Shown piece after piece: positions 36,443 through 48,030 of a DNA stretch of 64,000 nt. Made by a program: the position numbers and the translations under genes. The notes under the pieces are model-generated. The model was not told where the DNA came from. It saw only the letters and a list, made by a program, of their open reading frames with translations, and ran no database searches. Source of the stretch: Kudoa neothunni (Eukaryota; Cnidaria); NCBI GenBank assembly GCA_964304625.1, contig OZ199839.1:10850001-10914000 (forward strand). Direction: 5' to 3'. How positions within the stretch are numbered: the stretch's first letter is position 1; every line of letters begins with the position of its first letter.

Positions 36443-38023
36443 TCAGGGGTTTCTTTCTGGGGCGTTATCAGTTTGTATATTATTTTCTGAACTTTCATTA
36501 ACCGTTGGTTTCATTTGTCCAGTTTCATCAGCTCCTTCTGAAGATGTTTCAGTTGAGGTAGTGGTTACACTAGAGGAAGTATCAGTTGAGGAGACATCGG
36601 TGCTAGTTTCATTATCAGCTGTAGTAATTGGATCGATAGAGTCGTCCACCGGTGGATCTCTCACACTATCAATAATATTATTTTGAGAACAAATTTGACC
36701 AGATACGATGGAGGTTTTGAGATTTCAGCACTCTTACCAGAGCATACACCCATGCATTTATCCCTGGTTATGAATCTATTGTCATTTCCTCCAATCCCTC
36801 TGTATATGAACGGCATACACGTGTTTGTATGACGATCAAAGTAATATCTGGCTAAAAATAAGTGCCCAACACCTTCACTTCTGCCGAGCCTGCAAATGTC
36901 ATCAGCTTTTTTGTACTTAATACCATCTTCCTCATCTGAAGGCAAACCTAACAACCACCTTTTAATGATGAGTATATGTTATGGAAAATTACCTGTGTGA
37001 GTAGGGCATGAAGCAACACAATCGTCCAATGTTTCAAATGTATTAGCATTGTCTGGATGCTTACAATCTTCCGTTTCATAAACCTCACAGACCTTGGATG
37101 ATTTTTTGTAAAAATATCTTTGGACAATCTTCCTGTCACATTTCATTTGGGAAATCCCTGAGTTACATTTAGGGTTGATGTCGGCAGGAGCACCTTAATC
37201 ATTACAACTATTTTTTTAATGCTACTACTTCAATAAATTACTTAGACAAATGCTGGTGCATTGTTGCACTGAATCGAAAACTCCCATTGTTTCGCCCTCA
37301 TTTACCACAGCATGTACACATTTATGGGCTGTCATATCAGCAACAATCCCGATTACTTTGTGTGAGTCAATTGCTAGTTCCGGGTGGATACCACAATGGA
37401 AGCGATTTTTAACACCGTCAACAACGGCTATTTTTAAATTTACTGAAATAGAAATAATTTAGAAAAATACCAGCTTTTGCTTGTTGGCATTGTGACATAG
37501 AATCAAAAAAATTCTGTCCTCCTCCACATCCTTTGTACTCAAAGGTTAGACAAGAATAAGAGATGCTATTATTATCGTTAGTTTTTTTGAGGTAGTATTT
37601 GTTTACGACGACTCCTGTACATGGTGATGTAGGGGTTACATTGGGATTTGTCTCTGACTTAACTACAACAGCTTTAACTGCTATATACACATCATCTTTT
37701 GATTTTTCCTCTTTAGAATATTATGTGTGACATCACAATAATGTTTATACTGTGATTTTCGCATTCATCTAAAGATTTGAAATTGTTGAAATCCATGCCT
37801 TTCCCCTTGTATTCAAATTCTGCACATTTTCCAGTGCTCTTAATTATTGTGTACCTTTTCACTGTAAATTTATCACTTAATTCTATATTTTTTTCCTTTA
37901 GATCATCATATGACTGAAGATCCGTTTCTACAAAAGGTGAAGAATCATTATTAACAATAGATAGTTACCAAATGAACAGGCTGTGAAAAGTACAGCATAG
38001 GTGCTCCAATATAAAACATTCAT
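36443..38023 (-). CDS. Kunitz gene C: signal peptide, five Kunitz-like modules, Ser/Thr/Asp tail
   Basis: Seven exons, minus: 38023-37969, 37927-37751, 37710-37471, 37442-37242, 37193-36993, 36947-36707, 36665-36443, giving 445 residues. Signal peptide MNVLYWSTYAVLFTACSFG. Module 1 (GKCAEFEYKGKGMDFNNFK) keeps only C3 and C5; module 2 (SPCTGVVVNKYYLKK...YKGCGGGQN) keeps C2-C5; module 3 (NRFHCGIHPE...CTSIC) keeps C1, C3, C5, C6; module 4 (KCNSGISQMKCDRK...DDCVASC) has all six with Asp at P1; module 5 (DICRLGRSEG...KCMGVC) lacks C2 and C4. The tail is rich in Ser, Thr, Asp and Glu (TSTDVSSTDTSSSVTTT) and could be glycosylated. Introns 1-5 are phase 1 and the last is phase 2. Exons 3-6 are nearly identical to gene D, exons 1-2 are not. 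Confidence 0.88.
36527..37635 (-). repeat. 1.1-kb tract nearly identical to 41807-42916
   Basis: Across exons and introns I see only about four differences from gene D in 1.1 kb, including one single-base insertion. Outside the edges the two genes diverge at once. Both edges lie inside exons (tail exon and exon 3). Confidence 0.9.
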
Positions 38024-38689
38024 TGTAGTGGAAAAATAATATCTATCTTAAGATTATTTCTACAAATATAAATAGTCAAATTTGGTCCGACGTATTGTGA
38101 TAAAAAATCGTAAGACGATTACCTTGCATAGCAATGCGATTGGCTAGTTCCATCAGTATACAGTCGATGATGGGTGGTTCGTAACTTTCGAAAATATGTA
38201 AAAATTAAATATTATAAAAAAATGAACTATTATATTTTAACTCAAAACACACATTAAGTTGAAAAAATATTAGCTATATAATAATTAAGTTTTTGTAATT
38301 TTTTTCTTATTTCTATAGACTGACGTGTGGTTTGTAACTTTTCGGGTGAACAAACGTCCAGGTTTTGTTGTATAAATTATTGATTGAAGATAAAAATTCA
38401 AAACAATGTTAGATCTATTTCTGAAAAATAAAAAAAATCAATTGTTTTGACAATAAGTCAAAAGCAGGGATAAAATCGAGAACTATCAAAATTTTTAATG
38501 CATCATCCTTATCTACATTGTTTTGTTTTAAATAAAACAGATGATATAATCTGCGCATTTAAGCCCAGTTTGGTCCAAGAAATATACGACATACTTAAAA
38601 TAAAACATTAGAATAATTATTTTTTGTTTTTAAACAAAACTAGTAGTCATCTAAAATTGAAATATTGAAATATTAAACTAATTTTTCTT
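38024..38689. other. Kunitz C upstream region; no gene
   Basis: Contains AAATATAAATAG near 38075, a possible TATA box for gene C in minus orientation (CTATTTATATTT), about 45-50 bp before its ATG. Otherwise nothing assignable. Confidence 0.35.
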
Positions 38690-39130
38690 CTCCCGAACAC
38701 TCCGAACGCTCCCCGACCCATAGATCAGAGCATAATATACTTGTTTAAATTCTACTATAAAGTATATACGATAAAACTCCGCATTTCTTCCATCAAAGTT
38801 TCAATGGAATCTGTATTTCCTAATATTTTGAACGCACTTTTTTTGATTGCGGATTCCTGGGATTCGATGACTAAATCAACTATTTTTAATAGTTTTGTCA
38901 TGACAAAATCTAATCGCAAAAAATATTTCTATTACCGATAATTTAGATGTAAAAAATGATTAAAATTTAGAATACAAATTTTCTGAAGAGATAAATGAAA
39001 TGAACAATGATGAAATAATATCGAATGCCGTGGATATCGGAAATGACAATCTTTCCGATGAACATGAAAATATCATAAAATTAGTGAATATCCAGACGAT
39101 GCCACCGAAATTTAAATCAAAGAGAATATT
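38690..39130 (+). pseudogene. pogo/Tigger transposase C-terminal relic (DDE_1)
   Basis: Plus-strand reading gives PRPIDQSIIYLFKFYYKVY, matching the QPLDQGIIKTFKAYYR motif near the last catalytic Asp in Tigger/CENP-B-type transposases. It continues NILNALFLIADSWDSMTKST, as in the family's WI-x-EAW-x-x-V-x-x-x-TI-x-NCF block, then an acidic C-terminal part to about 39130. Single-frame stops break it. N-terminal HTH not adjacent. Confidence 0.6.
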
Positions 39131-39872
39131 TATTAGTTTAAATATACGAAAATAAAAACATTAATTTCTAAAACTGTCCTATTTTACTTTGGCAAACTTA
39201 AGCAATACCTCATCGAGCTTGGTTCGAAAAAATACGAATATACTTAAGGATATTGAAGATGAAATACAATAAATAATAATAAAGCGGAAAATACTATAAT
39301 TAAGGAATATTTTCACAAAAATAACTTTTATTAATTATCAACTCCTTCTACCTTGTGTGATTTGAAACAACGAAACGCGCGCATTTGCCAATAGATATGA
39401 ACGACCCCTCATCTACTGTATTCACAATCTATCTCACTCATACCTATGTCTATATATTTTTCGTGCGATTTAATCTAATCAATGATATAACAATTAATCA
39501 ACTAAATACAAATAAAAAATAATGTTTTTTTGTATATTAATACATTAAGTTAATATATTAATCTCTGTTTTCAGACAAAAAATAAAAAATTTTGTATTCA
39601 GTCATAAGTAATGGTGTAAAGTTACCCTAAGGGCTGGTACGGTTTTTATTAAGTCATCGTTACTGCTTATCAATAGAATGACTCCTAATTAAATGGCCAA
39701 ATGAAGCGGTATACTTATTGTTTATAAAAGCTGCCACTGAAAATAATTCTATTCAGACGGCACCGTGTCACGAATTTCATCTATATCAATATTTTTCGAC
39801 TGATTTATCCTGCCCCTGGCTTTTTCAAAAAAAGTCCGGCTTACCCAACTTATTCAAAAATATCGCTTACAT

Positions 39873-40466
39873 CAGAGGTTCTCAACCGTTTTTTCAAATT
39901 TACCCCCGTAACTTGAAAATCAAAATCATATTTACCCTTAGTTTCTATATTGATTTAACTATAGCAGAGGCTATTTGAATGGTAAATTCTGGTCCTAAAA
40001 AGCACGTATGCTTGCATCATGACAATTTTTAATCCCATCAACTCGCCCACAAGCTGTATACAGATTTTATTTTTTATATTTTGTTAAATCAATCTAATCT
40101 TTTCCTAATATTACGCTCTTAGGGGCTAGAAATAATTAATAATAGTCAAAACTAACGACATTAATATTATTTACCATGAAAATAGTCATTTTAAGTATTA
40201 CTATTATTAAGCTACATCACTTAAAGATGAACGAGGCATAAAAAAGGAGACTAAGAATAGTTTTATAAATAGCTGTTAAAAACTTATTCCTAAAAACATT
40301 TTAAGAATTTTTGAGAAATTCTTATTGAGTTTAATGCCCCTGAATAATATAATTCAATCGGGAAGTACGTCACAAACCCCATAATGCAAAAATTCTCCCT
40401 ATCTAATCTTGATGTTATTTAATTTATCCCTGCCATTTAAATTTTACCCCCGGTTGAGAACCTCTG
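39873..40466. mobile_element. hAT MITE with near-perfect 8-bp target duplication
   Basis: Ends CAGAGGTTCTCAACCG and CGGTTGAGAACCTCTG are a 16-bp inverted repeat of the classic hAT CAGNGGTTCTCAACC type, each followed inward by a TTTACCCCCG block. Flanking 8-mers GCTTACAT (39865-39872) and ACTTACAT (40467-40474) agree at seven of eight bases. The 594-bp body has no transposase. Confidence 0.88.
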
Positions 40467-40474
40467 ACTTACAT

Positions 40475-41743
40475 TAACATAATCATTCCAAAAATTTGTA
40501 TTTTATTTAATACAACGCCCAAACTTTATCCTTTTAATTATTAAAGTAAACTTTTTTTAATTTAAAATATGAAATATTAAAAGGATTCTTAACATTGAAC
40601 CAAAATCACATTTTGGTTAAAAATTTTTAGATTAATATCTTACGCTTAAAGTAGTGGTTACACATATTCTCTTTCAATAATTTCTTTTTTATGAATATTT
40701 TCATTATGAAATTATTTCCAATCAATATAAAAGTTTAAGTAAAATTTATTATATCACTTTATTAAAATTTTTCGAATATACTACGTTACATTTATTGTTT
40801 GATTGGCATACAGATGTCTGCATTTTCCAATTTTGTCTAGTTCAAATTTTCAATTGTTGAATGATAATTATATGTTATAGAATAATTTTCGAAACTTTCT
40901 AAGAAGTTAAGAGGTTATCCATCAAAAGATCGTAATTATTAATGTATCATTATTTCAAAATATATTTAATTTGATCGATATAACATTACTTTTAAAAATT
41001 AGTTATTTCGTTATATTTTATAATACATAGTTTTTACAAAAAATGTTAAAACGTTATATTCCATTTAAATAATTTTGCCATAATGTTAAAAATTTGAATA
41101 ATTATTTCAAAAAGACAAATAGGGATTGTAAGCTTAATACAAAAAAGTTAAATTACTAACGATTTGAATAGCTGGGGAAATAAAATGAGAGGAATATCAA
41201 CAATTAACCGTACGTAACTAGGTCTAAAACTATTCCAATTATATTAGAGTAATGATCTAATATTTTATCATATTTTTTGAATAATGAAGTTTTTCTATTA
41301 TTTTGGATTTTTTTAATATCAATAATCGCAAAAAAATGAATGATGAACATGTATATAATTTACACGTATCGAGCACTGATGCATTATACGTAACCGTTAC
41401 TACCCCCATCAATGTATTCCATTAATTCCCCGAATTGCTCATGGCCAGTCAGTATCTTTATTTGGACGATTTCAGGATATTTACTAAATGTGTTTATAGT
41501 ACACTGAATCATATGGATTATTTTATCTTGAATAATAATTTTATTAACTTGAAAACATAATATTCAATTATAAACAAATATACAACAAAAAATTAAATAA
41601 TTATAAGGAAGCTTAAGAATTAAGGATAAAATCATTAATCGGTAAAATATGAAATAAATCATATGTAGGGTTTTTAAAACTATAAGATGAATTCCAAACA
41701 CCATTATTATTTTATGCTCAAAACAATTTTAGTTTATCTTGTA
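40475..41743. other. No gene seen
   Basis: AT-rich spacer downstream of Kunitz gene D; nothing I can support. Confidence 0.45.
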
Positions 41744-43315
41744 TCAATCAGTTTGTGCAGTCTGGCCTGTGGCATCTTCATTGTTTTCACCTGTTTCAGT
41801 CTGCTCCTCAGCTCCTTCTGAAGATGTTTCAGTTGAGGTAGTGGTTACACTAGAGGAAGTATCAGTTGAGGAGACATCGGTGCTAGTTTCATTATCAGCT
41901 GTAGTAATTGGATCGATAGAGTCGTCCACCGGTGGATCTCTCACACTATCAATAATATTATTTTGAGAACAAATTTGACCAGATACGATGGAGGTTTTGA
42001 GATTTCAGCACTCTTACCAGAGCATACACCCATGCATTTATCCCTGGTTATGAATCTATTGTCATTTCCTCCAATCCCTCTGTATATGAACGGCATACAC
42101 GTGTTTGTATGACGATCAAAGTAATATCTGGCTAAAAATAAGTGCCCAACACCTTCACTTCTGCCGAGCCTGCAAATGTCATCAGCTTTTTTGTACTTAA
42201 TACCATCTGTCCTCATCTGAAGGCAAACCTAACAACCACCTTTTAATGACGAGTATATGTTATGGAAAATTACCTGTGTGAGTAGGGCATGAAGCAACAC
42301 AATCGTCCAATGTTTCAAATGTATTAGCATTGTCTGGATGCTTACAATCTTCTGTTTCATAAACCTCACAGACCTTGGATGATTTTTTGTAAAAATATCT
42401 TTGGACAATCTTCCTGTCACATTTCATTTGGGAAATCCCTGAGTTACATTTAGGGTTGATGTCGGCAGGAGCACCTTAATCATTACAACTATTTTTTTAA
42501 TGCTACTACTTCAATAAATTACTTAGACAAATGCTGGTGCATTGTTGCACTGAATCGAAAACTCCCATTGTTTCGCCCTCATTTACCACAGCATGTACAC
42601 ATTTATGGGCTGTCATATCAGCAACAATCCCGATTACTTTGTGTGAGTCAATTGCTAGTTCCGGGTGGATACCACAATGGAAGCGATTTTTAACACCGTC
42701 AACAACGGCTATTTTTAAATTTGCTGAAATAGAAATAATTTAGAAAAATACCAGCTTTTGCTTGTTGGCATTGTGACATAGAATCAAAAAAATTCTGTCC
42801 TCCTCCACATCCTTTGTACTCAAAGGTTAGACAAGAATAAGAGATGCTATTATTATCGTTAGTTTTTTTGAGGTAGTATTTGTTTACGACGACTCCTGTA
42901 CATGGTGATGTAGGAGTATTACCAGAAGCTGGACTTGTACTTGCAGCCTCGCTAACTTTTTTGACAGCCTTATACACATCATCTTTTGATTTTTTCTCTT
43001 AATGATATATTATCATAATGAGCTCATAAACAATTTTACTATGATTTTCGCACTCTTCCAATGATTTGAAATTGTTGAAATCCATGCCTTTTCCCTTGTA
43101 TTCAAATTCTGTACATTCTCCAGCTACGAGCTTTATCTTGTACCTTTTCACTTTATACCCATCACTTAATTCTGTATTTTGTCCAGTTGGCTCATTATAT
43201 GAGGTCAAATCTTCCTCTAAAGCCGAACGATTGGTTAACTGACTTTATTGAAGGATCTACCAGACAAGACCAAAGTAAAGAATGCTGCAAATAAGTAAAC
43301 GCCAACAAGCTTCAT
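41744..43315 (-). CDS. Kunitz gene D: signal peptide, five Kunitz-like modules, acidic tail
   Basis: Same seven-exon layout as gene C. Signal peptide MKLVGVYLFAAFFTLVLSG (start 43315) and module 1 (GECTEFEYKGKGMDFNNFK, C3 and C5 only) differ clearly from gene C; modules 2-5 are almost the same protein. The exon for module 5 carries a one-base insertion near 42208 relative to gene C. With the acceptor used for C (TTAG) the frame would close, but a CAG acceptor (GAGGACAG|ATGG) about 21 nt downstream restores it, dropping seven residues before DGIKYKK. The tail ends EEQTETGENNEDATGQTAQTD. I infer the gene is functional through that acceptor. Confidence 0.83.
41807..42916 (-). repeat. 1.1-kb tract nearly identical to 36527-37635
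   Basis: Partner of the tract in gene C. Differences seen: the inserted G near 42208, one transition in the intron near 42248, one near 42351 and one near 42722. Confidence 0.9.
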
Positions 43316-43765
43316 TAGAGAGATTTAATGATATTCAATAACTATTCTTAGACAATGAGTGTATTGATGTCTATTTAATCGGATTTATATTTATAGATGA
43401 AAAAGAGAATCTGAATAGACCTCAAAAGTGAAATATCAAGCGGAATATCAAATCATTAACGATTAAGAAAAGAAATTTTTTAAACTTAAGAAATTATAAA
43501 CTATTTAATTAAGCGATTAAATCCATCATTCTAGACTCCACTGAATACGTTAGATACCATTAACTCATTAACACTCATACTGAGTTTGTGGTAAAAGGTG
43601 ACCCCAGAGAAAAGTTCACTTTTTAAAAACTATATTGATCAGCATTAAAAATTAAAAATTTATCGTTCTAAATTCACCTCTATATATGTCATTTTATATT
43701 TTAAAATATGGTTATTATATTTGAACCTATTCCGTTTTTATTCATGTATTAACTTAAATTCACCT
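43316..43765. other. Kunitz D upstream region
   Basis: A TATA-like CTATAAATATAA (minus; about 43385-43396) lies about 75 bp before the start codon. No gene seen in the remainder. Confidence 0.35.
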
Positions 43766-45880
43766 TTAACCCTCTAACGAACTTGAGGTCTTTTGGATCC
43801 CAAACCGGTATTAAACGAGGTATAGAATTTTATGTAGTAGTTCGCAAAACTTTTTATCCTGGCTATTCTCATAAATTTATAATACTTAAAACTTACCAAA
43901 CTTTGGACAAAAAATAAAAATAATATAGCTCAGAAAAATAAAATTATCCTTTAACGAACTTGGGGTCTATAAGACCCCAATTTTTGTTGTTTGGTTATTA
44001 TTAAAAAAATATAAAATGCTTAAAAACTGTTGAACTACATTTCTTACATCATTTTATAACAATAAATTATATTTCGAAAGTGTTTATTATTTTCTTAATA
44101 TCGATGAAGTTTTGGGAAATACATTTTTAATACACATGAACCCTACATTACTGGCAGGTTTGAAACTAAATGATATTTTTATATTGAGATGATGTTCTTA
44201 TTTAACTTTTACTTCCTTCAGCATTGATGATTTTTAACCAAAAAAACGATATCACCCCATATGGTTACTTCGATGGGCGAGTGAGTTATATTTTTTGAAG
44301 CGTGATGAGTAGTTCGGAGGAATACATCGATGAGATCGAATCGTCTGTTAGTGAATTAGATGATTTTTTGTGTGAGGTATCCGACAATACGAAAGGAATG
44401 TCAGATTACGAATGTCCTACAGATGCTACGATAGACAAAAATGGAACGGCGTGGACTTTGAAAAGCCCCCTTCGTCGAAAGTTTGTCTTGAAAATACACT
44501 TTCTTCCCGATCTGATCCAACGGCATATTCAGTTCAAAGAATCAAATACATTGAAGATTATTTCACAATATTTTTTACAAATAATATTTGTGGTGAAATA
44601 ATAAAATAAACAAATGAATTTGGAAGAGGTCGCTTCAGAGATTCTTGGACTGATCTAGATGATATTGAGTTAAAGGCATATTTGGGAACACTTGCTTTGA
44701 TGGCTGCTCATAAAGATCGAGAGGAGCCTTTAGTCGAGCTGTTTAATCTTTACGAAGGAAATGAATTATATCGTCAAATTTTTTCTTATAACCGCTTCAG
44801 ATAAATAACGAGATCTCTGCAATTTGATGATGCAAATATTAGGGTTCAAAGAAAGGCGACTGATAAATTCTATGCCATCCGTATTGTATGGAATATGTGG
44901 GTTGACATTTTGCCGTTGTGTTTCTCTCCTAATGAGGATATAACTGTAGATGGGCAGTTAGTGCCATTTAGGCAATATATTCCATTAAAACCAGCCAAAT
45001 AGGGTTTAAAATTCTTTCTGCTGGCGGACCCAAAGGATAAATATGTTCTTAACGTCTCTCCATATCTTGGAAAAAACGGAAGTGAAGCTAGTCGAACCTT
45101 AAACGTGGGTGAAATCATTGTACTTTTTCTGACAACCCTATTTCACTATTCTGAAAGAACAGTTGTTGCAGATAATTTTTTCACTTCTGGGGTTAACAAC
45201 AAAATTACTGGCGAAACAGTTAACATATTTGGGAAACATTCGTCACAACAAACGAGATCTGCCATCTTGTGTTCTTTCAAACAGATGCAAAGAATTGTAC
45301 AACACCACGTTTGCGTTCTTCAAAAAAATATATTGACATCATACGTAAACAAAAAAAGTAAGGCTGTTATTATATTATCAACTGGCACCAACAATACAGA
45401 TACAGACAAGGAAATGGGCAAAAATAAGCCAGTAACTATCTTACACTACAACAGAACAAAGGGTGGTGTAGATACCATTGATAGAATGTTGTCGTCTGTT
45501 TCAGTTAGAAGATTTACTCGACGATGGCATTTGATTGTATTTTTTAATATGGTCGACTTATCTTTAACCAATGCTTTTGTGCTATTTAAATATATTTTTT
45601 GTTGAACAAAAAAAATGCGACGTCAATTTATGAAAGAGATGGCCCAAGTCCTTTTACCGACCATTCCTTGCTAAAAATACACTTGACAAGAAAATTATCA
45701 AAAGGAGTCATTCAGCTCTCTCCGCTAAACCAGTCTTTGCAGATTCTAATTTGAAAGAATCGATGCGAATTTCGTCCTCGAGAGACTGATGAAAAAAACT
45801 AACATCCACTGTGGTAGCTGTGGTAGCTTTTTCTGTAGAGATCATTCATCAAAAAAAAGTAAGTTTTGTTGAAACTAATA
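43766..45880 (+). pseudogene. piggyBac relic, subfamily 2, with left TTAA terminus
   Basis: Left end TTAACCCTCTAACGAACTTG with GAGGTC inside; a second near-copy, TTTAACGAACTTGGGGTC, lies 184 bp further in (43950), so the terminal repeat is duplicated. The plus-strand gene starts at 44302 (MMSSSEEYIDEIESS), then LDDIELKAYLGTLALMAAH, ITVDGQLVPF-RQYIPLKPAK (first Asp present, Glu changed to Gly), VVADNFFTSGVNN (second Asp), GGVDTIDRMLSSVSVRRFTR (third Asp) and a CRD-like CGSCGSFFCRDHS end near 45850. Several frame breaks. Closest relative is 13313-14687. Right terminus not found before 46112. Confidence 0.85.
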
Positions 45881-46112
45881 CTAGTTTTATATAACAATAT
45901 AATTTGTATTGTTTTTATTATTTTGCGTTATTAGACTTGTTTCATGTTACTGCCCGAATGTTTACGAAACGCTGTTTAAGGCAACCGAGTCAGATTAGAT
46001 GATTAATGGTTTTATGAAATGTAGTTTCTCTGAAAATTCATTCGATAAAAATTCTTTATAGTTTTATTATCGCTTAATAATATTTTTTTTTGATATGATT
46101 ATGCAATAAAAA

Positions 46113-47667
46113 CGGTAATGAGGGAGTATACGCCTCACCAAATTTAACCTTTTCCGCATGCTCGGCGGTCCCGATTTTATTCCAACCTTGTTTTACATTA
46201 TTTTTAAATATTGAGTGAACAGAAGGAAATCAAAAATCATTATCTTAAAAAACATGACAACATCTGCCCTTCGGGTTAAATCGGGACGCACACGCTTGTG
46301 CGCATTTGGGTTTTCCGTTGCTTTCGACTCTATATGATCATTTAAACAATTTTTATACAATTGGTTTCTTTAAATTGGACAATAATGACCATATTCTTAA
46401 TTAGCGAATACAATTAAAATTGACCCTATTGATTATTTTAATTTTTTTGATTTACCGGTGTTTCAGAGCCAGTAGGTTACTTTGGGCGTTATATTTAATA
46501 TCAATAATAGATACTATAATATATTATGTATGGAACTCCTAGCCCCGTTCATAAATTTCATCAAACCCTATAATTTAACCGATAGAATAGAACATTTTGA
46601 GAGGTATGATGTTTTCATAATCTTATTAAGCAGATTTGCAGAAAATATTCTTTCAGGGTTAAAGTTTATTAATAAGTATCAAAGTTAAAGGAGTGTATTT
46701 TTAAAAATAACAGTTCATATGGTATAAATGTTTAAACGTGAATAATTTTGTTGAGCATGGAAAAATTAATTAAATCACGAAGCGGAAATTAGCATTTACA
46801 ATAATATATATTGACATGAAATTTCAGTTGTATAAATGATTCCAAAGTTAATATTGCCACATCGTATTAAATCTATGCAACAACTGTATTATGAACCATT
46901 TTGATTGTTTTTAATATTTATTCATTTTTTCCATCTGATAACATTAATTTATTGTTTAACATATTTGGAATTTATGAATTAAAAATAATACAACATATCT
47001 TCTCCCAAAATTTCATTTTACTTAATAACATTAAAGTGATTTGAGTAATAATGTATTTTGTAGACATAATTATAACATCGATATCTAGAGGTGTCTTTTA
47101 ACTCTTAAATTAAAAAAATTTAATTATTAGATATTAATAATTTAGAAAAAAAAATTTCTAAGATAAAATTCCAACAAAAATAGCAATAAAAGAAACATAT
47201 AATCACATGCTATTGTATTTTCATGATCATTTCGTCACCGACCATTATCAAGACATCAGAAAAATATATAAACTAAAGCTAATTTATTGAAATTTCACAG
47301 TAACTTTTTAATTTTAGGAATTGAAATCTATCATATACAAATTGCGTTTTCTTCCTATAACCTTTTGAGTATATACAGCATAACAATAATAGGCTGTTTT
47401 ACATTGAATAAAAAATAATAAAAAGAAACTAGTTGTATAAAAGTTGTTTAAATGATCAAATAGAATTGAAAACAACCGAAACCCAAACGCGCGCGCCGAT
47501 TTGCGTCGAAGGACAGATGTTGTCATGTTTTTTAAGATAATGATTTTTGATTTCCTTCTGTTCACTCAATATTTAAAAATAATGTAAAACAAGGTTGGAA
47601 TAAAATCGGGACCGTCGAGCATGCGGGAAAGGTTAAATTTGGTGAGGCGTATACTCCCTCATTACCG
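46113..47667. mobile_element. Element with ~280-bp terminal inverted repeats
   Basis: 46113-46390 and 47400-47667 are inverse copies, about 90 percent alike by eye. Outermost bases read CGGTAATGAGGGAGTATACG on both sides; inside, GCATGCTCGGCGGTCCCG and TTTAAATATTGAGTGAACAG are shared. The ~1-kb middle has no recognisable transposase. A TTAACC motif sits 33 bp inside each end, but the repeat extends beyond it, so it is not a plain piggyBac terminus. No convincing target duplication. Long-TIR, coding-poor elements of this kind are usually MULE-like or foldback elements; class unassigned. Confidence 0.8.
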
Positions 47668-48030
47668 GAAAAAATGAAGAATGTTTTCTCAGAAATAAGC
47701 TGAAGATTTTACTTTTGAGACTAAGATGCTTTGAATGATTTCTACTCAATGATTGACCAAATGTCTAAAAATATAAAATCCATGGAGAAAAGTATTTTAT
47801 AACAGATTATTTCAGAATATAAATGTCAAGTGGTTTGTTTCAAAGATAATTGAGTTTTATCTTTCATGCGCATGTGATTAAATGAATATTTCGCAACAAC
47901 TCTGTTGACTGTATTTCTTTATTTATATGAAACATTAAATTTTTTTAATCGAATTGTATGTAAAATATTTCATGGCAACAATAAACTAATTATTTTTATT
48001 TTAATGCATTTTTGATTTTTTACATGTTTT

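Noticed and set aside
37250-37462. 70-codon plus-strand ORF, also at 42531-42743
   Set aside because: Antisense to Kunitz module 3 exons of genes C and D; the near-identity comes from the conversion tract.
41739-41966. 75-codon plus-strand ORF rich in Ser and Val
   Set aside because: Antisense to the Ser/Thr-rich tail exon of Kunitz gene D.
46145-47635. Calling 46113-47667 a piggyBac element because TTAACC lies near each end
   Set aside because: The inverted repeat continues 33 bp beyond the TTAA on both sides, so TTAA is internal, not the target site.
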